From assembly GCA_036570425.1 (NCBI GenBank), contig DATCYF010000022.1:124001-188000 (forward strand): a stretch of 64,000 nt of DNA. The letters are read 5' to 3'. The translations under genes and the position numbers were made by a program. A model generated the notes under the pieces. That model searched no databases and was not told the DNA's origin. It saw only the letters and a list, made by a program, of their open reading frames with translations. Below, in pieces: positions 16,745 through 25,220 of the stretch. Source of the stretch: Rhizorhapis sp036570425. GTDB taxonomy: Bacteria > Pseudomonadota > Alphaproteobacteria > Sphingomonadales > Sphingomonadaceae. Each line of letters begins with the position of its first letter. Position 1 is the first letter of the stretch.

Positions 16745-16852
16745 GGAACAAGCCCCTACCGGCTTTTTGCCGCCAAGGAAATGGCTGCATGTCCACAGCA
16801 GGATATTTGAAGCCTTTTCCTCGATAGCCATGCAAAACGACCCAGGATTCGG

Positions 16853-17704
16853 TCAGAACGTATAAGACAGCCCTACCGCACCGACCCACTGATCGGCATC
16901 GCCTGCATCCGCCACAATCGGGCTGTCAGCATATTTCCCGAGCATGCGGCTATAGCTAACCCCTGCGGCGATGCTGAGGCCATGGAGCAAATCGCCGGTC
17001 AGGCTCTGCATCGCGTAGGTGGAGAGACGGACATTCTTGAAACCGCTATCCGACACCGCATAGGCGGGCAGTCCGCTGGCCACGGCACCTGCGGGCGTTA
17101 CGCCAAAATACGTCTGGCTATAGCCTTTTCCTACATAATCGGCCGACACGCCCACGCCCGCATAAGTCTTCGTTCCCAGCGGAGTTCCATATCCAATGCT
17201 GGGCGTGATGATGTAACTGTCATGCTCATTCCCCACGTCATGCAGATAGCTTACACGCAAGGACAGACTGTCATAGGCGCTGGTAAGCACGCCGGTCTTG
17301 GTGATTCCCGCCCAACCGCCAAGTTCGATCGTCTTGTCGATCTTGCCCAGAGCGCGCACTTGGGGATCTTTGATCCGGCTGTTCCGATCGAGCCGTAAAT
17401 TGGCCACTGGTCCCAATTCGATATCCCAGCCGCTGTCACTATGGTCAGGCAGGACATCGACATAAAGGCTTGCGCCGCGGGTGAAAAAGGAGAAGCCGGC
17501 AACTCGGCCGCGCACCAGAGCGCCGGGGCTGGCGATATAATCGTCGGACCCTTCATAGCTTGGCAGATAAGCGCCACCCACCACCACAGTGAGGGTATCG
17601 GCATCAGGATCGACTGGTGGGCCAGACGCCTCCTGAGCCTGCGCAGTGCCAGCCGTTATCAGAAGCACTGTCGCAAGTGCCGGTATACACGCGGAAGTTT
17701 TCAT
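16853..17704 (-). CDS. MipA/OmpV family outer-membrane protein
   Basis: This is a 283-residue outer-membrane beta-barrel protein. The signal peptide (MKTSACIPALATVLLITAG) ends at AQAQ. The mature start has VVVGGAYLPSYEGSDDYIASPGALVRGRVAGF, the hallmark of the MipA/OmpV family, and the chain ends in GAVGLSYTF with a terminal phenylalanine. E. coli MipA scaffolds murein hydrolases, while other family members are of unknown role. An AAAGGGGC ribosome-binding site lies just before the ATG at 17704. The reading frame extends much further upstream past this start, but that extension is not protein-like. It is divergent from crtI. Confidence 0.88.
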   Translation of the reverse strand: MKTSACIPALATVLLITAGTAQAQEASGPPVDPDADTLTVVVGGAYLPSYEGSDDYIASPGALVRGRVAGFSFFTRGASLYVDVLPDHSDSGWDIELGPVANLRLDRNSRIKDPQVRALGKIDKTIELGGWAGITKTGVLTSAYDSLSLRVSYLHDVGNEHDSYIITPSIGYGTPLGTKTYAGVGVSADYVGKGYSQTYFGVTPAGAVASGLPAYAVSDSGFKNVRLSTYAMQSLTGDLLHGLSIAAGVSYSRMLGKYADSPIVADAGDADQWVGAVGLSYTF

Positions 17705-17956
17705 GAAAGCCCCTTTCTTTCGGCTATAACGCCAAATGATCATCAAGGTTGCGCCTTCCCTTCTCCATAGTCGCAAATGCTTTTGCGCAACATAATTCTC
17801 GCCGCCCCCTTTCCGGCTTCCCTGTGACCCGTTAAGTCCACAAGATATGTCAGATACAGTTGCTCGCGACATGAACAGATCAGGCGAAAATCCGATGTCT
17901 CCGGCCGGACACGCCCTCACGGCATCAGGTGATTGGGCAGCGGGAGAAGGGGCAAA

Positions 17957-19438
17957 GTGAAAAAGGCCGCTATCATTGGAGCAGGCATTGGCGGCCTGGC
18001 TCTCGCGATCCGGCTGCAATCCGCAGGTATCGCAACCACTGTGATCGAAGGGCGCGACCGGCCCGGCGGCAGAGCCTATGTCTGGGAAAAGGACGGCTTC
18101 ACCTTTGATGCCGGACCGACCGTCATCACGGACCCTGGCGCCCTGGGTGAGCTGTGGCAACTGACCGGCCATGAAATGGCGGAAGATGTCGCGCTGGAGC
18201 CAGTCAGCCCCTTTTACCGCCTTAATTGGCCCGACGGCGCGCAATTCGATTACAGCAATGACGAGGATGCCCTTCGCCATGAAATCGCCAAGCTGAATCC
18301 TGCCGATATATCGGGTTATGAGCGCTTTCTGGAATATGCGTCGGGCGCTTGCGAAGAGGCTTATGTCAAGCTGGGCGCAACGCCCTTTCTCGATTTCGCT
18401 TCAATGGTGCGCGCAAGCCCCCGCCTGGCCCGCTATCAGGCGTGGCGTTCGATTTATTCCATCGTTTCCAGCTTCGTAAAGCATGAGAAGCTTCGCGAGG
18501 CGCTGAGCTTTCATACGTTGCTCATCGGCGGCAATCCGATGACCACGAGCGCGATTTACGCGCTCTTTCACAAGATTGAGCGTGACGGCGGCGTTTGGTG
18601 CGCACATGGGGGAACGAACAAGCTCGTCTCCGGCATGGTCGCGCAGTTCGAACGGATTGGCGGCGTGCTGCGGCTTGGCGATCCAGTCGAGGAGATACTG
18701 ACGCTCGGTGATCGAACCACCGGATTACGGACACGGGCGGGATGGAGCGATAAATTCGACGCGATCGCCAGCAATGCCGACATCATGCACAGCTATCGCG
18801 ATCTGCTCAGCCATACCGTCCGTGGCCGTCGCCAGACCGAAATACTGGAGCGCAAGCGATGGTCGCCCAGCCTTTTCCTTGTCCATTTCGGTATCAAAGG
18901 CACCTGGCCCGGCCTTCCGCACCACATGATGCTTTTCGGGCCGCGCTATAAGGGACTGCTTAAGGATATATATCAGCATGGCGTGCTGGCGCGGGATTTC
19001 TCGCTTTACCTCCATCACCCGACAGTCACTGACCCAAGCCTTGCGCCGGAGGGACATTCCACTTTCTATGCGCTGGCACCGGTGCCGCATCTGGGCAAGC
19101 TGCCCATCGACTGGGGGCAGATGGGCCCCGTCTACAAAGAGCGCATCCTTGACGAGATCGAACGGCGGCTGATCCCCGACATTCGTTCGCGGATCGTCAC
19201 CAGTTTTCACTATGCTCCGCCGGATTTCGCACATGACCTGCGCGCACATCTGGGCAGCGCCTTTTCGCTGGAGCCCACGCTGACGCAAAGCGCCTTTTTC
19301 CGCACACATAATCGCGACGATATGATCCACAATCTCTATTTCGTTGGAGCGGGCACGCATCCGGGGGCGGGAATTCCCAGCGTGGTGGCTAGCGCCAAGG
19401 CGACCGCAGGACTGATGATCGAGGATTTGCGGCTTTAA
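17957..19438 (+). CDS. crtI: Phytoene desaturase CrtI
   Basis: CrtI is an FAD-dependent, membrane-associated enzyme that introduces double bonds into phytoene on the way to lycopene and the yellow carotenoids of sphingomonads. The N-terminal dinucleotide fold AAIIGAGIGGLALAIRLQSAG is followed by the GRDRPGGRAYVWEKDGFTFDAGPT landmark of CrtI. The C-terminal signature NLYFVGAGTHPGAGIPSVV is typical of bacterial phytoene desaturases. The start is a GTG at 17957 with GGAGAAGGGG upstream, giving 493 residues. A short open frame (17847-17960) overlaps this start by GTGA. No crtB, crtY or crtE is nearby. Confidence 0.93.
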   Translation: MKKAAIIGAGIGGLALAIRLQSAGIATTVIEGRDRPGGRAYVWEKDGFTFDAGPTVITDPGALGELWQLTGHEMAEDVALEPVSPFYRLNWPDGAQFDYSNDEDALRHEIAKLNPADISGYERFLEYASGACEEAYVKLGATPFLDFASMVRASPRLARYQAWRSIYSIVSSFVKHEKLREALSFHTLLIGGNPMTTSAIYALFHKIERDGGVWCAHGGTNKLVSGMVAQFERIGGVLRLGDPVEEILTLGDRTTGLRTRAGWSDKFDAIASNADIMHSYRDLLSHTVRGRRQTEILERKRWSPSLFLVHFGIKGTWPGLPHHMMLFGPRYKGLLKDIYQHGVLARDFSLYLHHPTVTDPSLAPEGHSTFYALAPVPHLGKLPIDWGQMGPVYKERILDEIERRLIPDIRSRIVTSFHYAPPDFAHDLRAHLGSAFSLEPTLTQSAFFRTHNRDDMIHNLYFVGAGTHPGAGIPSVVASAKATAGLMIEDLRL

Positions 19439-19485
19439 GGATCTTTACCGATTGATCCTCTGACAGAACGGCTCCCCCGATCGGG

Positions 19486-20274
19486 TCAACTTCCCAGTAT
19501 CTCACGCGCCCGGCCGCTCAGACGTTCGACGGCGGCTGAATGGATGTCAGGGGCGCAACACAAAACGCCAAAAGCCGTGGGATTTTCGCGGTTGAAGCTG
19601 AGCTTCTGGCCCAGCGCATCCGTGACCGTAGCGCCAGCTTCCTGCGCAATCAGCATGGCGGCGGCGATGTCCCATTCGTTACCCCAGCGGACAGTTGCGA
19701 CAAGGTCCGCCTCATCGGCAGCCACCATCGCCATCCGGAGCGCGATGCTGTTGGGCTTGTGCACCTGTGTCAGGTCGAAATCCACCTTGGGCAGTTGGTC
19801 AGCGGGCACACGTGCGCCTGAGAAAATCTTGCGGCGGCTCGCTACCAGCGGCTCGCCGTTGCGCCATGCGCCTTTTCCCTTTTGCGCGACCCAGAGTTCC
19901 CGCCGGGCAGGCGCGGCGAGAAGGCCCAGCACAGGCTCACCCTTTTCCACCAACGCGACGGACACCGCCCATCCCCGCCGTCCGCGCAGATAATCGCGCG
20001 TGCCGTCAATCGGGTCGACGACCCATATGCGTTCGTGGCGAAGCCGCACCAGATCGTCAGCCGTCTCTTCCGATAACCAGGCCGCGCCAGGATCAATGAC
20101 GGTCAGCCGTTCCCGCAGCAGGCGGTCCGCCTCTATGTCGACTTCGCAGACGGGATGGCCGGGATATTTCTCCCATTTTCGGACACGCGATTCGTCCGCA
20201 TGCCAGAGCCCCATCGCCATATCCGCCGTTTCCGACACGGCAGCCGCTACGCGATCCAGCAGCGGATCAGCCAC
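19486..20274 (-). CDS. Inositol-monophosphatase family phosphatase
   Basis: This is a 262-residue magnesium-dependent phosphatase. The metal-binding motifs are EVDIEADRLL near residue 43, WLSEET near residue 66, and IWVVDPIDGTRDYLRG near residue 83. The C-terminal aspartate motif is seen in GNEWDIAAAMLIAQEAGATVTD. The family includes inositol-1-phosphatases, histidinol phosphatases and the CysQ 3'-phosphoadenosine phosphatases. A distinct CysQ sits in the cysDNC operon at 45.6 kb, so this copy probably has another substrate. The GTG start at 20274 overlaps the 3' end of pmbA by 8 bases, and the two should be co-transcribed. It converges with crtI. Confidence 0.85.
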   Translation of the reverse strand: MADPLLDRVAAAVSETADMAMGLWHADESRVRKWEKYPGHPVCEVDIEADRLLRERLTVIDPGAAWLSEETADDLVRLRHERIWVVDPIDGTRDYLRGRRGWAVSVALVEKGEPVLGLLAAPARRELWVAQKGKGAWRNGEPLVASRRKIFSGARVPADQLPKVDFDLTQVHKPNSIALRMAMVAADEADLVATVRWGNEWDIAAAMLIAQEAGATVTDALGQKLSFNRENPTAFGVLCCAPDIHSAAVERLSGRAREILGS

Positions 20275-21613
20275 CCGCGACCATCATTCCGTCAATACGC
20301 AACGTCGGCACATTTATGCCCTGCAGGAATTCCAGATCGTCAGCCGCTGTCAGTTCAGCAAACATGTCCAGCAAATTACCCGCAATGGTGATTTCAGCGA
20401 CTGCGGGCCCGGTTGCGCCATTTTCGATGAGGAAGCCCGACGCGCCCCGGCTGTAGTCGCCTGTTACTGGATTGACGCCCATGCCGATAAGTTCGGTCAC
20501 ATAAATGCCCCGCTTGACGTCGGCCATCAGTTCTCCCGCCGTCTGCTTGCCGGGTTCGAGATGCACGTTGGTTGCGCTTGCTCCCGGAGCGCCGCCGGAG
20601 CCGCGCGTGGCGTGCCCCGTAGGTGTCAGGCCCAGCTGCCGCGCCGATGCGCTATCAAGCAGCCAACCAGTAAGGACGCCTTTATCGATGAGGGCGCTGC
20701 GCCTGGTGGGCAGCCCCTCGCCATCGAAAGGGCGCGAACGAAGCCCGCGCGGCCGGACGGGGTCATCAATGATCGTGATCCCCTCGGGGAATATCCGTTT
20801 GCCCAGCGAATCCAGGAGGAAGCTGGATTTGCGGGTAATGGCTGCGCCCGTCATGCCGCCGATCAGATGTCCGATCAGGCTGGCGCCGATTCGGGGATCG
20901 AAGATGATGGGCATTTGCCCGCTTTCGATCTTGACCGGATTGAGGCGCGCAACGGCGCGCTGTCCGGCCCGTAGCCCAATGCTTGCCGCCGCCTCCAGAT
21001 CGGAGAGGTGCCGCGCCGTATGACTGGCGTAATCGCGCTGCATGCCTGAACCTTCACCCGCCAGCACACTGGCATAGCAGCCATGCGACGTGGCGGCATA
21101 GCTACCCGAAAAGCCGTGACTGGTGGCCAGAGCGATATGGGTGCGACCGGCGCTGGCGCCTGCGCCCTCGCTGTTGCTCACGCCCATGACATCGCGCGCG
21201 GCCTCTTCGGCAATAAGGGCGCGGTCCTTCAGCTCTTGTGGTTCGGGATCATTCCTGTCCGCCAACTCAAGCCCTCCGGGCTTTTTCCGGAGCAGCATCT
21301 CCTCGGGCGCGAGCCCCGCATATTCATCCTCTGGCGCTTCACGGGCCATCGCCAATGCCCGCTCGGCGAGCTTCGCCAAAGCCTCTTCGGACATATCGGA
21401 GGAGGAAACGGTCGCGGAGCGCCTGCCGGAGAAAACGCGAAGGCCGATGTCCTCCCCCTCCGATCGCTCCACATCTTCCAACAGACCAAGGCGCATCTGC
21501 ACCTGAGTCGACGCATCACAAATATAGAGAGCGTCGGCAGCGTCCGCGCCGATCTTGCGCGCGGCTTCTACAAGCTTTTCGGCCCGCTTCTGGGCATCAT
21601 CGAGACTAAGCAT
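20267..21613 (-). CDS. pmbA: TldD/PmbA family metalloprotease-like protein PmbA
   Basis: PmbA (TldE) pairs with TldD to form a heterodimeric protease that matures microcins in E. coli and degrades unfolded helical peptides. The 448-residue protein has the PmbA opening (AEKLVEAARKIGADAADALYI), the middle GRRSATVSSSDMSEEALAKLAERAL, and the C-terminal SRGASGFLIENG. In PmbA the metal-binding HxxxH of TldD is absent, and I see none here. No tldD is present in the window, so the partner must lie elsewhere. It is followed by the inositol-monophosphatase family gene. Confidence 0.9.
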   Translation of the reverse strand: MLSLDDAQKRAEKLVEAARKIGADAADALYICDASTQVQMRLGLLEDVERSEGEDIGLRVFSGRRSATVSSSDMSEEALAKLAERALAMAREAPEDEYAGLAPEEMLLRKKPGGLELADRNDPEPQELKDRALIAEEAARDVMGVSNSEGAGASAGRTHIALATSHGFSGSYAATSHGCYASVLAGEGSGMQRDYASHTARHLSDLEAAASIGLRAGQRAVARLNPVKIESGQMPIIFDPRIGASLIGHLIGGMTGAAITRKSSFLLDSLGKRIFPEGITIIDDPVRPRGLRSRPFDGEGLPTRRSALIDKGVLTGWLLDSASARQLGLTPTGHATRGSGGAPGASATNVHLEPGKQTAGELMADVKRGIYVTELIGMGVNPVTGDYSRGASGFLIENGATGPAVAEITIAGNLLDMFAELTAADDLEFLQGINVPTLRIDGMMVAGG

Positions 21614-21623
21614 CCTGATGCCC

Positions 21624-21666
21624 CTAGAGCATTTTCCGGCAAGAGGAAATCACCTGATGACCGGAA
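21624..21666. repeat. Possible dispersed intergenic repeat fragment
   Basis: The gap between dnaN and pmbA starts with CTAGAGCATTTTCCGG and ends with CCGGAA, so TTCCGG (21634-21639) and CCGGAA (21661-21666) form an imperfect inverted repeat. The opening phrase resembles the short palindromic elements (RIME-like) scattered through alphaproteobacterial intergenic regions. Without a genome-wide search this stays tentative. Confidence 0.3.
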
Positions 21667-21688
21667 GCCCCGAAGAGGTGCAAGATGG

Positions 21689-22801
21689 TCAGACGCGCAT
21701 CGGCATCAATACATAGAGGGCCGCGCTTTTATCATTTTCACGCAGCAATGTAGGCGCAGCTGCATCGGCCAGATGCAGTTCAACAATATCGCCATCCATC
21801 TGCTGCAGAATGTCGAGCAGATAGCGGGCGTTAAAACCGATTTCGAACTGGTCTGCATTATAGTCGCCCGGCACTTCTTCCGCCGCTGTGCCGTTTTCCG
21901 GGCTGGTGACCGATAGCGTGATCTTGTCACGGTCGAGCGCCATCTTGACCGCACGGGTCTTTTCCGTGGCGATGGTGGCGACGCGGTCAACACCGTCTTC
22001 AAAGCTGCGCGGGTCGATTTTCAACAGCTTGTCATTGCCGGTGGGGATGACGCGGCTATAATCGGGAAAGGTTCCGTCAATCAGCTTGCTGGTCAGGATT
22101 GCGCTGCCAAGCCCGAAGCGAATTTTGGTTGCGCTGAGATCGACCAGAACGCTGCCGTCTACCTCATCGAGCAACTTGCGCAACTCGCCAATGCATTTGC
22201 GGGGAACGATGATGTCAGGCATGCCTTCTGCGCCATCAGGCCGGGGAACAGTGACGCGGGCTAGACGGTGGCCGTCCGTCGCCGCTGCCTTCAGCACCGG
22301 CTGCGCCTCATCCGACACATGCAGGAAAATGCCGTTCAGATAATAGCGCGTTTCTTCCGTGGAGATCGCGAAGCGCGTCTTGTCGATGATCTGGATGAGC
22401 GTAGCGGCGGGCAGTTCAAAACTGACCGGCAAATCACCTTCCGCGATCACCGGGAAATCGTCGCGCGGCAAGGCTTGCAGGCTGAAGCGGGCGCGACCCG
22501 CATTGACCTGCATCTTGCCCTCAGCCGCGCTCAGCGATACCTGGCTTCCTTCGGGCAGCTTACGAACAATATCGAACAAAGTATGCGCCGAAACAGTGGT
22601 CGCGCCGGGCGTGTCCACAGCAGCCTGCACCGTATCGACGATCTGCAGGTCAAGATCGGTCGCCATCAGCCTGATCCCGCCATCTGACGCCGCTTCGATC
22701 AGCACATTGGAGAGGATGGGAATCGTATTGCGCCGTTCCACCACCGATTGCACGTGGCTCAAGCTCTTGAGCAGCGTTGCGCGTTCGATTGTCGCCTTCA
22801 T
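21689..22801 (-). CDS. dnaN: DNA polymerase III sliding clamp, beta subunit
   Basis: The beta clamp encircles DNA and tethers polymerase III during replication. The 370-residue protein has the three repeated clamp domains. It begins MKATIERATLLKSLSHVQSVVERR and shows RNTIPILSNVLIEA, DLDLQI, TRYYLNGIF, ATDGHRLA and the C-terminal YVLMPMRV, which ends in the conserved MPMR. The frame extends 38 codons upstream, but the ATG at 22801 has AGGGA directly before it and gives the family's normal length. The gene is not next to dnaA or recF here, which is usual in several alphaproteobacteria. Confidence 0.97.
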   Translation of the reverse strand: MKATIERATLLKSLSHVQSVVERRNTIPILSNVLIEAASDGGIRLMATDLDLQIVDTVQAAVDTPGATTVSAHTLFDIVRKLPEGSQVSLSAAEGKMQVNAGRARFSLQALPRDDFPVIAEGDLPVSFELPAATLIQIIDKTRFAISTEETRYYLNGIFLHVSDEAQPVLKAAATDGHRLARVTVPRPDGAEGMPDIIVPRKCIGELRKLLDEVDGSVLVDLSATKIRFGLGSAILTSKLIDGTFPDYSRVIPTGNDKLLKIDPRSFEDGVDRVATIATEKTRAVKMALDRDKITLSVTSPENGTAAEEVPGDYNADQFEIGFNARYLLDILQQMDGDIVELHLADAAAPTLLRENDKSAALYVLMPMRV

Positions 22802-22968
22802 TCCCTGTTCCCGCTTCTGTTCTGGCAGGACCGCCAGCAAAGGGCGGCCGCTAAGATGAATGGATTCTTTTCCTTCATTACCACCTATGATGAGCGGCAC
22901 AAGCGTGCAGCACATGCTTTTGGGGAGGAGGCTTGCAATGCCGCAACAATTGCGCTTGGTGGCGGGAA

Positions 22969-23457
22969 ATGAAATATGCAGCTCCAGTCATTGCTTGCGC
23001 CCTGTTCCTTGGCGGCGCTGCCCAGGCGCGGGATTCGCTGGGAGTGTTCGAGCGATGGGGCGCTTTTCGTGACGCGAAGATACCGCGCTGCTATGCTATT
23101 TCAGAGCCTGTAAAGGATAATCATCAAAGCCGCTGGCGGCCCTTTGCGGCGGTGGGATACTGGCCAAAAAAGAGTGTGCACGGCCAAATGCATTTTCGCT
23201 TGAGCAGGGAAAAGGCCCCAAAGGCGCAGGTGAGCCTCAGCATTGGCGCCCGGCGCTTTACTCTTACCGCAGGAGGAGCTGACGCCTGGGCGCCAGACAA
23301 GCGGGTCGATGCTGCGATCATTGCAGCCATACGATCAGGCACCAGCATGAGTGTGCAGGCCACCGGCAAGAATGGCGCGCCCTTCGCTGACGTTTACGCC
23401 CTGCGCGGGGCCGCCACGGCAATGGATGCGGCCGCATTGGGATGCGCCCGCCTCTGA
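22969..23457 (+). CDS. Exported protein of unknown function
   Basis: This is a 162-residue protein with a clear signal peptide (MKYAAPVIACALFLGGAAQA, cleaved near RDS). The mature region opens with LGVFERWGAFRDAKIPRCYAIS, which recalls the invasion-associated locus B-type (IalB-like) exported proteins of alphaproteobacteria, but the match is weak. Two cysteines, one near residue 35 and one near the C-terminus (LGCARL), could form a disulfide. I chose the ATG at 22969 because GGCGGGAA lies just upstream and it begins the signal peptide directly; the frame is open 12 codons further. It ends 47 bases before rlmN on the same strand. Confidence 0.65.
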   Translation: MKYAAPVIACALFLGGAAQARDSLGVFERWGAFRDAKIPRCYAISEPVKDNHQSRWRPFAAVGYWPKKSVHGQMHFRLSREKAPKAQVSLSIGARRFTLTAGGADAWAPDKRVDAAIIAAIRSGTSMSVQATGKNGAPFADVYALRGAATAMDAAALGCARL

Positions 23458-23504
23458 TCCACGACGCGCTGGCATTTGGGCCGGCTTTTCCCTATATGCG
23501 CGCC

Positions 23505-24743
23505 ATGCAGATTCCCGGACACATCGATCCCGTGCCTGTGCCGCGCGCCGTGACCCCGCGCGCGGATGGCCGCATTGACCTTCTTGGCCTCAACAAGGCG
23601 CAGATTCGCGGCTGCCTGGAGGAAGCGGGGCTGGACGCGAAGCAGGCGAAGCTTCGTTCCAAGCAGCTATTCCATTGGCTTTATCACAGGGGTGAGACGG
23701 ATTTCGCCCATATGACTGATCTGGCCAAGCCAATGCGGGGCTGGATGGCCGAACGGTTCATCGTGGGACGGCCGCAAGTCATGGAAGCGCAGGTTTCCAC
23801 GGACGGCACGCGCAAATGGCTGCTGCGTTCGGACGACGGCCAGGATTATGAAATGGTATTCATCCCGGACGCGGACCGGGGGACGCTTTGCGTTTCCAGT
23901 CAGGTGGGCTGCACGCTCAACTGCCGCTTCTGCCATACTGGCACCATGCGTCTTGTTCGTAATCTGACACCGGGTGAGATCGTGGGGCAGGTGATGCTGG
24001 CGCGCGACGCGCTAGGCGAATGGCCAAAGGGCAACATGGCGGTAGCCAATGACGAGGATGAGACGGACGAGGCGCCGCAATATCAATCCGATGGCCGGAT
24101 GCTCACCAACATTGTGATGATGGGCATGGGCGAGCCGCTCTATAATTTCGATCATGTGCGCGATGCGCTGAAAATCGTGATGGACGGCGATGGCCTGTCG
24201 CTCAGCAAGCGGCGCATCACGCTTTCAACCAGTGGCGTTGTGCCGATGATGGCGCGCGCGGGCGAAGAGATCGGCGTCAACCTGGCGGTTTCGCTCCATG
24301 CCGTCACGAAGGAAGTCCGTGACGAGATCGTGCCGATCAACCGCAAATATGGCATTGAGGAATTGCTGTCGGCCTGTGCCGCTTATCCTGGTGCGAACAA
24401 TGCCCGGCGCATCACTTTCGAATATGTGATGTTGAAGGACAAGAATGACAGCGACGCCGATGCACGCGAACTGGTCCGCCTGATCAAGCAATACAAGCTG
24501 CCCGCCAAGGTGAACCTTATTCCGTTCAATCCCTGGCCGGGCGCATTCTATGAATGTTCATCACCCGAACGGATCAGGGCGTTCAGCAACATCATCTTCG
24601 AAGCGGGCATTTCTGCTCCCGTCCGGACCCCGCGTGGCCGCGATATCATGGCGGCTTGCGGGCAGCTTAAGTCCGCAAGCGAGAAGAAGAGCCGGGCGGA
24701 ACTGGACCGGCTGGCGGAAGAAAAACTGGCGGCGCTGGGATAA
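23505..24743 (+). CDS. rlmN: Dual-specificity 23S rRNA/tRNA adenine-C2 methyltransferase RlmN
   Basis: RlmN is a radical-SAM enzyme that methylates C2 of A2503 in 23S rRNA and A37 in some tRNAs. The radical-SAM cluster motif is CTLNCRFCHTG. The downstream phrases MMGMGEPLYNFD, RRITLSTSGVVP and VNLAVSLHA are RlmN landmarks. The resolving cysteine region is seen near the end as RGRDIMAACGQL. The start is uncertain: ATGs at 23496 and 23505 are both possible, and one at 23442 would overlap the preceding gene. MQIPGHIDPV at 23505 resembles the beginning of related proteins. The protein is about 412 residues. Confidence 0.93.
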   Translation: MQIPGHIDPVPVPRAVTPRADGRIDLLGLNKAQIRGCLEEAGLDAKQAKLRSKQLFHWLYHRGETDFAHMTDLAKPMRGWMAERFIVGRPQVMEAQVSTDGTRKWLLRSDDGQDYEMVFIPDADRGTLCVSSQVGCTLNCRFCHTGTMRLVRNLTPGEIVGQVMLARDALGEWPKGNMAVANDEDETDEAPQYQSDGRMLTNIVMMGMGEPLYNFDHVRDALKIVMDGDGLSLSKRRITLSTSGVVPMMARAGEEIGVNLAVSLHAVTKEVRDEIVPINRKYGIEELLSACAAYPGANNARRITFEYVMLKDKNDSDADARELVRLIKQYKLPAKVNLIPFNPWPGAFYECSSPERIRAFSNIIFEAGISAPVRTPRGRDIMAACGQLKSASEKKSRAELDRLAEEKLAALG

Positions 24744-24753
24744 AAAGCCGCCG

Positions 24754-25167
24754 TCATTCTCCTGCCGGAGAATAAGGCACGAAGTCTCCGAACGCGCAGC
24801 TTCCCGTAATCATGCCCACATTCAGGTCCGCCACGCGCGCGATATCGCCGCGGCATACTTGTGAGCCCCAGACGTTGCTCACCAAAGTCCGGCCATTGGT
24901 GAGGCCGCTGCAATTTCCCATCATGCGGTTCACGTAAACAGTCCGGCCAATCTTGTAGAGCAGCACATCGTCACTGATCACCTGTAGGTCGGCGCGGGGA
25001 ATCATGCTCATGCAGGACTGCGGCTTGCCTGCGACCTTCCCCTCCAGCGCTTTGGTGAGCGTAGCCTGCTGCTTGGCCGTAAGGGTCGGGGACTGATCCT
25101 CAGCCATTCCATTGGTTGCGCAGGCACTGACAAGAAGGATGGGGAGGACTATCCAAGGCGGGCGCAT
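24754..25167 (-). CDS. Predicted lipoprotein of unknown function
   Basis: This is a 137-residue protein with a short signal sequence and a lipobox, VSAC, at residues 13-16 (LLVSACATNG), so it is probably a lipid-anchored envelope protein. The mature part has a helical region (TAKQQATLTKALEGKV) and four cysteines in patterns such as QSCMSM, GNCSG, QVCRG and GSCAFGDF that may form two disulfides. I do not recognise a named family. The 3' end overlaps a small inverted repeat (ATTCTCC/GGAGAAT, 24756-24773) that lies between this gene and the convergent rlmN. Confidence 0.7.
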   Translation of the reverse strand: MRPPWIVLPILLVSACATNGMAEDQSPTLTAKQQATLTKALEGKVAGKPQSCMSMIPRADLQVISDDVLLYKIGRTVYVNRMMGNCSGLTNGRTLVSNVWGSQVCRGDIARVADLNVGMITGSCAFGDFVPYSPAGE

Positions 25168-25220
25168 ATGTCATTCTCCTAATTTTAGTGCCCCACACTA
25201 TAAGATTAGCACAATATTCG

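Noticed and set aside
16745..16852. Fluoride riboswitch upstream of crcB
   Set aside because: I looked for the conserved riboswitch core and pseudoknot pairing and saw neither.
17705..18280. Upstream extension of the mipA reading frame to a 475-codon frame
   Set aside because: The added residues overlap crtI on the other strand, lack conservation-like features and precede a clean signal peptide with its own ribosome-binding site at 17704.
19486..20274. Calling the inositol-monophosphatase-family gene cysQ
   Set aside because: A better cysQ candidate sits in the cysDNC operon, and this copy is linked to pmbA, so a specific symbol is not justified.
24756..24773. ATTCTCC/GGAGAAT hairpin as a terminator for rlmN
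   Set aside because: The stem is only 7 bp, has no T-run and lies inside the 3' end of the convergent lipoprotein gene, so it is not reported separately as a terminator.
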